NCBI GenBank assembly: GCA_049647265.1
Contig: JBARXJ010000035.1
Span: forward strand, 62,001 to 126,000
Length of the DNA: 64,000 bases
Source of the DNA: JAAURB01 sp049647265
GTDB taxonomy: Bacteria > Cyanobacteriota > Cyanobacteriia > Cyanobacteriales > Microcoleaceae
Direction of reading: 5' to 3'
Shown here: positions 1 to 9,110 of the stretch, in pieces
Layout of the letters: each line of letters begins with the position of its first letter
Position numbering within the stretch: the first letter of the stretch is position 1
Made by a program: the position numbers and the translations under genes
The notes under the pieces: generated by a model
What the model saw: only the letters and a program-made list of their open reading frames with translations
What the model was told of the DNA's origin: nothing
Databases searched by the model: none

Positions 1-2838
1 ACCGGAATCCACTTAGATTTCATTGAAAAACAGAGTCAAATCTATTTAGATTTAATTAAAAAAGAAAAACAAGATTTCCCCTTTTTTGGAACTGTTGTTT
101 GGATGCAATTTGTTCAAATCTTAAAGCAATCCAAACTAAACAATCTCAAGTTAAGTGGAAAACTGTTTAATGAAGCTGAGGAAATTCCTAGATTAAAACA
201 GAGTCAAAATCTTCAAACTCTATTTTCAGTCTATTTAATTAAAGGAATACTTTGTTATCTCTTTGGAGATTATCAAAGGGCTGTTAATCATTTCAATTCC
301 GCTCAAGAGTATCAACAAACAATGGCTGGACTCTTGGCGATTACTCAATATCCCTTTTATCAAGCGTTGGCTTTATTAGCACTATACCCAAAACAAGAAA
401 TTAGGGAACAAGAACAATCTTTACTAGCAATAGAAAAATATCAAAATATTATCAGTCAGTGGGCTAAAAATGCCCCGATGAACTATCAGCATAAATATGA
501 TTTAGTTGAAGCAGAACGCTGTCGAGTGATGGGTAAAAAGCTAGAAGCAATAGAACTTTATGACAAAGCCATTGCCGGAGCGCTCAAAAACGAATACATC
601 CCTGAAGAAGCATTAGCAAATGAACTGGCTGCTAAATTTTACCTTAACTGGGGTAAAGAAAAAATTGCAGCGGTTTATATGACAGAAGCTTACTATTGTT
701 ATGCTCGTTGGGATGCCGCATCCAAAATAAATCAACTCGAAGAAACATATCCTCAACTGCTTGCAACCATTCTGCAACAACAGAAAGATACACCAATAGT
801 TGAGATCAAACAAACAACTGTTAGTACCTCAATAGGAAAGTCAGATACCTTAGATTTAGCAACAATAATTAAAGCCTATCAAACCCTTTCAGAAGAAATA
901 GAAATAGATAGTTTATTGTCTAAATTCATGCAGATTGTTCTAGAAAATGCAGGAGCAGATCAAGGTGCATTGATTTTAGAAAACGCCGGAACTTGGGAAA
1001 TTGTCAGTGAATCTAATCATCACCAATGTTCTTTATTTTCTACACCCCTAGAAGAAGCTAACGATTTACCCCAACGAATTATTAATACCGTAACACGGCT
1101 AAAACAGCCCGTTGTGATTAATAATGTTCAGCAAGATCGTCATTTTACAACTGATCCCTACTTGCAGCAACAGCCCCCTAAAAGTTTATGTTGTCTTCCT
1201 ATTCTTAACCAAGGAAAATTAATCGGTGTTCTTTATTTAGAAAATAAAACAACCATTGAAACCTTTACCTCTAACCGAGTGACCCTGCTCAATCTATTAA
1301 CGTCTCAGGCTGCTATTTCAATTGAAAATGCCCGACTCTATAAGCATTTAGAAGCTTCTAACCAAACTTTAAAACAACAAAATACTCAACTTCAAGACAA
1401 TGAGCGCAAACTCAGTCAAATTTTAGAAGCCATGCCAGTGGGTGTTACTGTTCATAATACAAATGGGCAAATGAATTATGCCAATGAGAAAGCAAAAGAA
1501 TTACTGAAGTTAGAGATTTTACCTGAAACAAAAACTGAGCAACTTTCAACCTATTTTCAAGTTTATCAAGCAGAAAATAATGAATTATACCCGACAGAAA
1601 ACTTGCCCATTGTTCGTTCTTTAGCCGGAGAAATCGTTTACACCGAAGATATTGAACTGCATTTTATGGGTCACGTTATTCCCTTAGAAGTGTCTAGTAG
1701 TCCGATTCGAGATCATACAGATGAAATTTCTCAAGTGATTGTAACATTTCAAGATATTAGTCAGCGCAAACAAGCCCAGAAAATTTTACAAGATTATAAT
1801 CAAACTTTAGAACATCAAGTGACTGAACGAACGGAGGAATTAAACAATACATTGAATACGCTAAAAGCGACTCAAAATGAATTAATTCAATCAGAAAAAA
1901 TGGCAGCTTTAGGTCAATTAGTGGCAGGAATTGCTCATGAAATTAATACACCCCTGGGGGCAATTCGGGCGGCAATTGGTAATACAGATAAAGCGTTATC
2001 GGCTTCTTTATTTCAACTGCCTCAGCTTTTACCTCAACTAAATTCTCAACAACAAACTGAATTTTTTATCTTTCTACAGGAAGCATTGAATGATCCTTCT
2101 CGTCTTAGTACTAGAGAAAAACGTCAAATCAAACGAACCCTGACTCAACAGCTTCAAGCTAATCAAATTGACAATGCAAAACAGCTTGCTCATTTACTTA
2201 CAGAAGCTGGAATTCATCAAACAATTAATACTCATTTATCTCTCCTGCACATTCCTCAAGCCGAAGAAATTGTTCAAGTGGCTTATGATATTGCTCGGCT
2301 AAATACTAATAGTAAAAATATCAGTAATGCTGTAGAACGGGCTTCTAAAATTGTCTTTGCTCTTAAGAGTTATGCCCGTTATGACCAGACGGAAGTTAAA
2401 CAGCTTAGTTCTGTCAAAGATGGGATTGAAACCGTATTAGAACTCTATCATAATTATTTGAAAAAAGGGGTTGAAATTGTTCGGAATTATCAAGACATTC
2501 CCAAAATTCCTTGCTATCCGGATGAACTGATACAAGTTTGGACAAATTTAGTCCACAATGCCATTCAAGCGATGGATGGACAAGGTACGATTGAAATTAG
2601 GATGTATCGAGACAATCAGAATATTGTAGTTGAGATAATAGATTCGGGTTGTGGAATTCCGACAGACATTCAGGACAATATTTTTCAGCCTTTCTTTACG
2701 ACTAAATCCGCCGGAGAAGGCAGCGGTTTAGGATTAGATATTGTTAAAAAAATTATTGATAAACATCAGGGAAGTATTGAAGTTAACTCAATTCCAGGTC
2801 ATACTACATTTACAATCTTTCTCCCCATTAATCTCTGA
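1..2838 (+). CDS. Multi-sensor histidine kinase, 5'-truncated by window edge
   Basis: The frame is open from base 1, so this is the C-terminal 945 residues of a longer protein, probably another Ser/Thr kinase-ATPase-GAF-histidine kinase like its downstream paralogue. Visible numbering: a helical TPR-like region (1-260), GAF (about 297-450), PAS (about 465-595), a short coiled coil, then the kinase. The H-box AHEINTPLGA carries the phospho-acceptor His near 646. The N-box (NLVHNAIQAMD), G1 (DSGCGIP) and G2 (GEGSGLGLD) are intact, so it should be an active cytoplasmic kinase. About 200 residues lie between H-box and N-box, longer than usual. It is 65 bp upstream of its paralogue, followed by two response regulators. 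The product call is secure; the missing N-terminus is inferred. Confidence 0.85.
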   Translation, partial: TGIHLDFIEKQSQIYLDLIKKEKQDFPFFGTVVWMQFVQILKQSKLNNLKLSGKLFNEAEEIPRLKQSQNLQTLFSVYLIKGILCYLFGDYQRAVNHFNSAQEYQQTMAGLLAITQYPFYQALALLALYPKQEIREQEQSLLAIEKYQNIISQWAKNAPMNYQHKYDLVEAERCRVMGKKLEAIELYDKAIAGALKNEYIPEEALANELAAKFYLNWGKEKIAAVYMTEAYYCYARWDAASKINQLEETYPQLLATILQQQKDTPIVEIKQTTVSTSIGKSDTLDLATIIKAYQTLSEEIEIDSLLSKFMQIVLENAGADQGALILENAGTWEIVSESNHHQCSLFSTPLEEANDLPQRIINTVTRLKQPVVINNVQQDRHFTTDPYLQQQPPKSLCCLPILNQGKLIGVLYLENKTTIETFTSNRVTLLNLLTSQAAISIENARLYKHLEASNQTLKQQNTQLQDNERKLSQILEAMPVGVTVHNTNGQMNYANEKAKELLKLEILPETKTEQLSTYFQVYQAENNELYPTENLPIVRSLAGEIVYTEDIELHFMGHVIPLEVSSSPIRDHTDEISQVIVTFQDISQRKQAQKILQDYNQTLEHQVTERTEELNNTLNTLKATQNELIQSEKMAALGQLVAGIAHEINTPLGAIRAAIGNTDKALSASLFQLPQLLPQLNSQQQTEFFIFLQEALNDPSRLSTREKRQIKRTLTQQLQANQIDNAKQLAHLLTEAGIHQTINTHLSLLHIPQAEEIVQVAYDIARLNTNSKNISNAVERASKIVFALKSYARYDQTEVKQLSSVKDGIETVLELYHNYLKKGVEIVRNYQDIPKIPCYPDELIQVWTNLVHNAIQAMDGQGTIEIRMYRDNQNIVVEIIDSGCGIPTDIQDNIFQPFFTTKSAGEGSGLGLDIVKKIIDKHQGSIEVNSIPGHTTFTIFLPINL

Positions 2839-2903
2839 TAAGTAATCGGAGTAACTCGGTTACAAAAATCCTAAATAATGAAACCCAACCCTATTAACAA
2901 AAC

Positions 2904-5900
2904 ATGACGACTAAAACACCTCTAGAAATGCCAGGCTATCAAATTATAGAGCCAATCTATGAAAGCATTAATTCTTTAGTTTATCGAGGAATTCGACAAC
3001 AGGATAAGCAAGCAATCATCCTCAAAGTACTTAAAGAAGATTATCCCACACCCTCAGAACTGACTCGATATAAACAGGAATACGAAATTACTCGCAATCT
3101 GAATATTGATGGAGTGGTTAAGGCTTATGCCTTAGAAGCTTATCAGAGGACTTTAGTTATTATCTTAGAGGATTTTGGTGCATTATCGTTAGAGCAATTA
3201 ATCAATGATTGTAGATGGGCAGATATTAGTACTAACCTACAGAAATTTCTCAATATTGCGATTAAAACGGCTGAGATTTTAGGAGAGATTCATAGCAGTA
3301 ATATTATCCACAAAGATATTAACCCCGCTAATATTGTCCTCAACCCAGAAACGGGGCAACTTAAAATTATTGATTTTGGTATTTCTACCCAACTAAACAG
3401 CGAAAATCCGACGCTGAAAAATCCCAATGTTTTAGAAGGTACATTAGCCTATATGTCCCCAGAACAAACGGGACGAATGAATCGGGCTTTAGATTATCGC
3501 ACAGATTTTTATTCTCTTGGTGTTACTTTCTATGAATTGCTGACCGGAAAACTGCCCTTTGAAACAACAGATGCACTCGAATTAGTTCATTGTCATATTG
3601 CGAAGATGCCAGCGGCGATAGGGAGAAGGGAAGAAGGGGAGATAGGGGGAAAAGTCATTCCTCAAATACTATCTAATATAGTGATGAAGTTGATGGCAAA
3701 AACAGCCGAAAATCGGTATCAAAGTGCCTGGGGAATTAAAGCAGATTTAGAAAAATGTCTTAAGCAATTAATTGAAACAGGAACAATTAAGGCGTTTCCT
3801 TTGGGGACTCAAGATATTTCTGATAAGTTTCAAATTCCTCAGAAACTCTATGGTAGAGAGGCGGAAGTTGAAATATTACTAACAGCTTTTGAAAGAGTCG
3901 CAGGGGGAAAAGACACGGGGACGCACAGACGCAAAAACGCGGAGATTGAGAAATCCAAAAGTGAACTGATGCTTGTTGCGGGTTATTCTGGGATTGGTAA
4001 ATCAGCATTAGTTGCCGAAATTCATAAACTCAATACTCGACTGCGAGGCTATTTTACAGAGGGAAAATTCGATCAGTTTCAGCGTAATATTCCCTACTCA
4101 GCAATTGTTAGCGCCTTTAAAGGATTAATCCGGCAACTGTTAACAGAAAGTGAAGAACAACTGACTCAATGGCAAACAAAACTATTAGCCGCAGTAGGTA
4201 GCAATGGGCAAGTTCTTATTGATATAATTCCGGAAGTTGAACTGATTATTGGCAAGCAGCCAGCCGTGGCTGAGTTAGGGGCAACTGAGTCGCAAAATCG
4301 CTTTAATCGTGTTTTTAGTCAATTCATCCGAGCATTTTGTACAAAAAAGCATCCTCTAGTCATCTTTCTCGACGATTTGCAGTGGGCAGATTCAGCTACA
4401 CTGAAATTAATTGAATTGATGATAACAGATAATGAAACGCAATATTTATTTTTAATTGGCGCATATCGAGATAACGAAGTCAGCCCCACACATCCTTTAA
4501 TGATGACCCTTGAAGGATTGCAAAAACAAGGGACAATTATCAATTCGATTACCTTAGCACCGTTAGCACTCTTGTCTATTAGTCAGTTAATCGCAGATAC
4601 ATTACATAGTGAAATTCATCAGGTTAAACCGTTAGCAGAATTGGTGAAGCAAAAAACAGGCGGCAATCCTTTCTTTGCGAATCAATTTCTCAAAACTCTA
4701 CATTCTGAAAATTTAATTACGTTTGATTTTCAACGTCACATTTTCGTGTGGGATATTGCTCATATTAAGGCACAGAATATTACGGATAACGTCGTAGAGT
4801 TGATGATTGGTAAGCTGAAGAAACTACCAGAATCGACTCAGGATATTTTACGTTTAGCTGCTTGTATTGGTGCTAATTTTGACTTAGATCTTCTTTCTGT
4901 TATTAGCCAACAAGCGCAGGTTGAGATTTTTCAACAAATCACTCCGGCTGTTGAGTCCGGGTTAATCCTGTCTACATCTGAGTTAAACGAAGACTTAATT
5001 ATTTTAGAGTATAAATTCCTGCACGACCGAATACAACAAGCGGCTTATCGTTTAATTGACGAAGACAAAAAGCAATTGCTTCACTTGCAAATAGGTCGCT
5101 TGATGTTGCAGAATACTGCACCCGAGATATTACCCGAGAAAATATTTGAAATCGTCGATCATTTCAATGTTGGTGTTGAGCTTTTAACTCAACAAAAAGA
5201 GCGAGAAGAAATTGCTAGATTAAATTTGATAGCAGGTCGAAAAGCTAAATCAGCGACGGCCTATGCAGCAGCGAGTAATTATTTGCAGGTCGGACTAAAA
5301 CTGCTGAATGCCGATGGTTGGCAGAGTCAATATGACCTTACTTTAAACCTATATTCAGAAGCCGTAGAGTCTGCGTATCTCAACGGAGATTTTGACGAAA
5401 TGGAGCAGTTGGCTATTGCAGTAGAAAACAATGCTAAAACTGTTTTGGATAAAGTAAAAGTTTACGATAGTAAAATTCAAGCCGCTGTATCCCAAGGAAA
5501 ACTAAAAGAAGCTATTAACATTGGGCTGCAAGTTCTGGAGCAATTAGGAGTCAGTTTCCCAGAAAATCCCAGCCCGTTGGATATTCAAACCGCATTGCAG
5601 GAAACAGCTTGCCTCTACGCTCTGCGAAACATCTCAGAACTGATTGACTTGCCTGCTATGACTGACCCAAAAGCGCAGGCATCTCTTTATATCTTATCTA
5701 GCATGGCGGCTGCCACCTATATGGCAAATCCAAACCTGTTGACACTGGTACTCTGCACGATGACTCAATTGTCAATGCAGTACGGTCATGCCATTTGGTC
5801 GCCCTTTAGTTATGCCGCCTATGGAGCGCTTTTAGTGGGAATCTGTCAGGAAATTGAGACGGCTTACCAGTTTGGTCAATTAAGCTTGTCCTTAAGTCAT

Positions 5901-8468
5901 AAACTGAACGATAAACGAGGCAACGCCAAAACCTTTAATATTTTGTATGGCCATGTGATGCACTGGAAAGAACACCCAAAAGATCTACTTCCTATGTTGC
6001 TGAAAGGTTATCAAGATGGCATCGAAACAGGGGATGTTGAATATGCTTCTTATATCGCATTTCACTATGGCGAATTTGGCTATTGCTTAGGGCAAGAATT
6101 GACAGACCTCGAACAAACCTTAGCAACCTACAGCCACGCTATTGAGCAAATTCATCAAGAAAATCAATTTTATTGGTTAGCAACCATTTGGCAAACGGTC
6201 TTAAATTTGTTGGAAGCACCGGCAGACCCAACGAAGCTGATCGGGAAGGCTTATAACGAACAAGTTGATTTGCCCCGTGCTTTGCAAACCGGCCATCGTA
6301 CTGAATTATTTTTGTTCTATATTAATAAAAGTATCCTAACTTATTTGTTCGGAAGCGAGCGCGAATCCCGAGAAAATATTAAACTAGCTGCCAACTATTT
6401 GGATAGCGTCATGGCGACGTTCGTGGTCGCTCTTTTTTATTTCTATGATTCGCTCATTTACTTACAGGGATTGAATCAGTGTTCTATAGCAGAATGGGGA
6501 AATCAGCTAGAAAGAATTGAGTCAAACCAAGAAAAGATGCGTCTTTGGGCAGACCATGCCCCTATGAATCATTTGCACAAATTCTATCTAATTGAGGCAG
6601 AAAAAGCACGAGTCTTAGGGCAAGTTCTTGAAGCTGAAGAATTTTATGAAAAAGCGATCGCAGGTGCTAGAGAAAACGAATATATTCATGAAGTTGCCCT
6701 GGCTTATGAACTGGCTGCTAAGTTTTATTTAGAGCGGGGTAGAGAGAGAATTGCCCAAACTTATATCAAAGAAGCCCATCATGCCTACACCTGCTGGGGA
6801 GCAAAGGCAAAAGTTAAGGATTTAGAAGCAAAATACCCACAGTTACTCCCTAAATCATCTCGGACTAAAAGCATTATCTCTTTCACTACAAATATTAGAC
6901 ACACCAGTGACACTCACTCCGGTGAAGCCTTGGACTTCGCCAGCGTCATGAAAGCATCTCTTGCTATTTCTGGGGAAATTGTATTAGATAAATTACTCGC
7001 TAACTTGATGAAAATTCTGATCGAAAATGCTGGGGCGCAAACCGGTTTTCTGCTTTTAGATAAAGCCGGAAAATGGGTGATTGAAGCTTCTAGGAAAGTG
7101 GATGTTGAAAAGATTACAGTCTTACAATCAATTCAATTCGAGCAACATTTACCCGGATCAATTATTAACTATGTCACCCGTACTAAAGAAACCGTTGTTG
7201 AGAACGATGCCGCACAACAGGGTAAATTTACACTTGATCCCTATATCAAAACGAATCAAACTAAATCTATCTTGTGTGCGCCACTGATTAATCAAGGTCA
7301 ACTCAGTGGTATTATTTATCTGGAAAATAATCTCACCGCAGGAGCGTTTACTCCAGATCGCTTAGAAGTCCTGCAACTACTCTCTGGACAAGCGGCGATC
7401 GCCATTGATAATGCTCGACTTTACAATCATTTAGAGCAAAAAGTTGCCGAACGGACTCAGGAATTGTCTGATACTTTAACCGAACTTAAAACGACTCAAA
7501 CCGAACTGATTCAGTCTGAAAAAATGGCAGCTTTAGGGCAATTAGTTGCAGGGGTTGCCCATGAAATTAATACTCCCCTTGGGGCAATTCGTGCCTCTAT
7601 TAGTAACACCAACCAAGCCTTACAAGCATCTATATCTCAACTGCCACAACTGTTACCTCAACTAAATTCTCAACAGCAGATAGAGTTTTTTAACTTTTTA
7701 GAATGTACTTTGTCCAATTCATTTAACTTGAATACCCGAGAAAAACGGCAAATTAAACGGGCTATGACTCAACAGCTTCAATCCTATCATATTGATAATG
7801 CTCGACAAATAGCCGATTTACTGACACACAGCGGATTTAATCTCAATATTGAAACTTTCTTGCCCCTATTACAAACCCCTCAAGCCGAACAAATTGTTGA
7901 CATTGCCTACAATATTGCCAGTCTCAATAGCAATAGCCAAAATATTAACGATGCAGTCAGACGCGCCTCTAAAATTGTCTTTGCTCTCAAGAGTTATGCC
8001 CGTTATGACCAAACCGGATCTCAACAGCTTAGTTCTGTGACAGATAGCATTGAAACTGTATTAGAACTTTATCAAAACTATTTGAAGAGCGGAATTGAAA
8101 TTGTTCGGAATTATCAAGACATTCCCGAAATTTCCTGCTATCCTGATGAATTAGTTCAAGTTTGGACGAATTTAATCCACAATGCCATTCAAGCAATCGA
8201 CGGTCAGGGTAGAATTGAAATTGGGGTGCATCAACAACATCAAAGCATTATCGTAGATATCACAGACTCTGGGGCAGGTATTCCCTTAGACATCCAAGAA
8301 AAAATCTTTCAACCCTTTTTTACCACAAAGTCAGCCGGAGAAGGCAGCGGTTTAGGATTAGATATCGTTAAAAAGATTGTTGATAAGCATCAGGGCAGCA
8401 TTCAATTTACATCTCATCCCGGCCAGACGACCTTCAGCATTATTCTACCGATATCAAATCAGGTTTGA
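2904..8468 (+). CDS. Giant Ser/Thr kinase - AAA ATPase - GAF - histidine kinase
   Basis: This 1854-residue protein combines two kinase types. Residues 1-280 are a PknB-like Ser/Thr kinase (catalytic loop HKDINPANIV near 135, then IIDFGI). About 310-700 is a predicted STAND/AAA ATPase with Walker A (GYSGIGKSA, near 360) and Walker B (VIFLDDLQWAD, near 489). A long helical TPR-like region (about 750-1310) precedes a GAF domain (about 1357-1509) and a histidine kinase (AHEINTPLGA near 1552, G2 GEGSGLGLD near 1813). No membrane segment is evident. The domain order is that of large cyanobacterial multi-sensor kinases; the ligand is unknown. The C-terminal third closely resembles the preceding gene, indicating tandem duplication. 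Two low-complexity inserts in the N-terminal half (near 240 and 335) look like captured intergenic repeats. Confidence 0.9.
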   Translation: MTTKTPLEMPGYQIIEPIYESINSLVYRGIRQQDKQAIILKVLKEDYPTPSELTRYKQEYEITRNLNIDGVVKAYALEAYQRTLVIILEDFGALSLEQLINDCRWADISTNLQKFLNIAIKTAEILGEIHSSNIIHKDINPANIVLNPETGQLKIIDFGISTQLNSENPTLKNPNVLEGTLAYMSPEQTGRMNRALDYRTDFYSLGVTFYELLTGKLPFETTDALELVHCHIAKMPAAIGRREEGEIGGKVIPQILSNIVMKLMAKTAENRYQSAWGIKADLEKCLKQLIETGTIKAFPLGTQDISDKFQIPQKLYGREAEVEILLTAFERVAGGKDTGTHRRKNAEIEKSKSELMLVAGYSGIGKSALVAEIHKLNTRLRGYFTEGKFDQFQRNIPYSAIVSAFKGLIRQLLTESEEQLTQWQTKLLAAVGSNGQVLIDIIPEVELIIGKQPAVAELGATESQNRFNRVFSQFIRAFCTKKHPLVIFLDDLQWADSATLKLIELMITDNETQYLFLIGAYRDNEVSPTHPLMMTLEGLQKQGTIINSITLAPLALLSISQLIADTLHSEIHQVKPLAELVKQKTGGNPFFANQFLKTLHSENLITFDFQRHIFVWDIAHIKAQNITDNVVELMIGKLKKLPESTQDILRLAACIGANFDLDLLSVISQQAQVEIFQQITPAVESGLILSTSELNEDLIILEYKFLHDRIQQAAYRLIDEDKKQLLHLQIGRLMLQNTAPEILPEKIFEIVDHFNVGVELLTQQKEREEIARLNLIAGRKAKSATAYAAASNYLQVGLKLLNADGWQSQYDLTLNLYSEAVESAYLNGDFDEMEQLAIAVENNAKTVLDKVKVYDSKIQAAVSQGKLKEAINIGLQVLEQLGVSFPENPSPLDIQTALQETACLYALRNISELIDLPAMTDPKAQASLYILSSMAAATYMANPNLLTLVLCTMTQLSMQYGHAIWSPFSYAAYGALLVGICQEIETAYQFGQLSLSLSHKLNDKRGNAKTFNILYGHVMHWKEHPKDLLPMLLKGYQDGIETGDVEYASYIAFHYGEFGYCLGQELTDLEQTLATYSHAIEQIHQENQFYWLATIWQTVLNLLEAPADPTKLIGKAYNEQVDLPRALQTGHRTELFLFYINKSILTYLFGSERESRENIKLAANYLDSVMATFVVALFYFYDSLIYLQGLNQCSIAEWGNQLERIESNQEKMRLWADHAPMNHLHKFYLIEAEKARVLGQVLEAEEFYEKAIAGARENEYIHEVALAYELAAKFYLERGRERIAQTYIKEAHHAYTCWGAKAKVKDLEAKYPQLLPKSSRTKSIISFTTNIRHTSDTHSGEALDFASVMKASLAISGEIVLDKLLANLMKILIENAGAQTGFLLLDKAGKWVIEASRKVDVEKITVLQSIQFEQHLPGSIINYVTRTKETVVENDAAQQGKFTLDPYIKTNQTKSILCAPLINQGQLSGIIYLENNLTAGAFTPDRLEVLQLLSGQAAIAIDNARLYNHLEQKVAERTQELSDTLTELKTTQTELIQSEKMAALGQLVAGVAHEINTPLGAIRASISNTNQALQASISQLPQLLPQLNSQQQIEFFNFLECTLSNSFNLNTREKRQIKRAMTQQLQSYHIDNARQIADLLTHSGFNLNIETFLPLLQTPQAEQIVDIAYNIASLNSNSQNINDAVRRASKIVFALKSYARYDQTGSQQLSSVTDSIETVLELYQNYLKSGIEIVRNYQDIPEISCYPDELVQVWTNLIHNAIQAIDGQGRIEIGVHQQHQSIIVDITDSGAGIPLDIQEKIFQPFFTTKSAGEGSGLGLDIVKKIVDKHQGSIQFTSHPGQTTFSIILPISNQV

Positions 8469-8714
8469 GGTATCAGAGGAATTTCATGGGTGGCTTGCAC
8501 TCTGTGTACTTGTACTCTACGCTTCATTGTCAATTGCCCCAGGCTTACACCCAATTTTTTTGATGTGTGATGCGGCACAATAGTAAAACAATATTTGAGG
8601 ATGTCATGTTTGTTATAAGCATTTACAATTTGTAGTAACATCCTGTTGAGTCAGATGCGGATAACTGCACAATCTCTTATCTAACAAGCCCTATAATCCC
8701 ATAATCCCAGAGAT

Positions 8715-9110
8715 ATGACTGAAACAGCAATTTTGTGTGTTGATGATGAGACTGTCATCCTCGAAACCCTCCAAGAGCAAATTAGCCGTCATTTTGGCAG
8801 TCAATTTTTGTATGAAGCAGCAGAGAGTGCCGAGGAAGCATTAGAAATTCTGCAAGAACTTGATGAGGAGGGGGTCAAAATCGTTGTGATTGTGTCTGAC
8901 TGGTTGATGCCGGGAATGCGAGGGGATGAGTTTTTAATTCAAGTTCATCAGCAATTTGGTGATGTCGCCACCATTATGTTAACAGGACAGGCGGATGAGT
9001 CAGCCATTGAGCGAGCCAAAGCAGAAGCAAACCTGAGTTGCTGTTTATTTAAGCCGTGGCGGGAAACAGAATTAATTCAAATTATCACACAAGCCTTGGA
9101 ACTAGCATGA
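8715..9110 (+). CDS. Single-domain response regulator
   Basis: A 131-residue stand-alone receiver domain with the acidic pair (CVDDE), a phospho-acceptor Asp in VSDWLMPGMRGDEF, the Thr of MLTGQA and the Lys of FKPW. No output domain follows. Its stop overlaps the start of the next gene (ATGA), so the two are translationally coupled. It lies 246 bp after the giant kinase. Both receiver domains of this operon resemble each other, suggesting duplication. The likely role is to accept phosphate from one or both upstream kinases or to act as a shuttle or sink; this is inferred from position. Confidence 0.88.
   Translation: MTETAILCVDDETVILETLQEQISRHFGSQFLYEAAESAEEALEILQELDEEGVKIVVIVSDWLMPGMRGDEFLIQVHQQFGDVATIMLTGQADESAIERAKAEANLSCCLFKPWRETELIQIITQALELA

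Noticed and set aside
8469..8714. Short frames on both strands between the giant kinase and the response regulator
   Set aside because: They are short, overlap each other and show no family features; the gap is better read as an operon-internal spacer.
9056..9106. 17-codon N-terminal extension of the REC-PAS-cyclase
   Set aside because: The extension overlaps the preceding response regulator and is not part of the receiver fold; the ATG in the ATGA overlap is the natural start.
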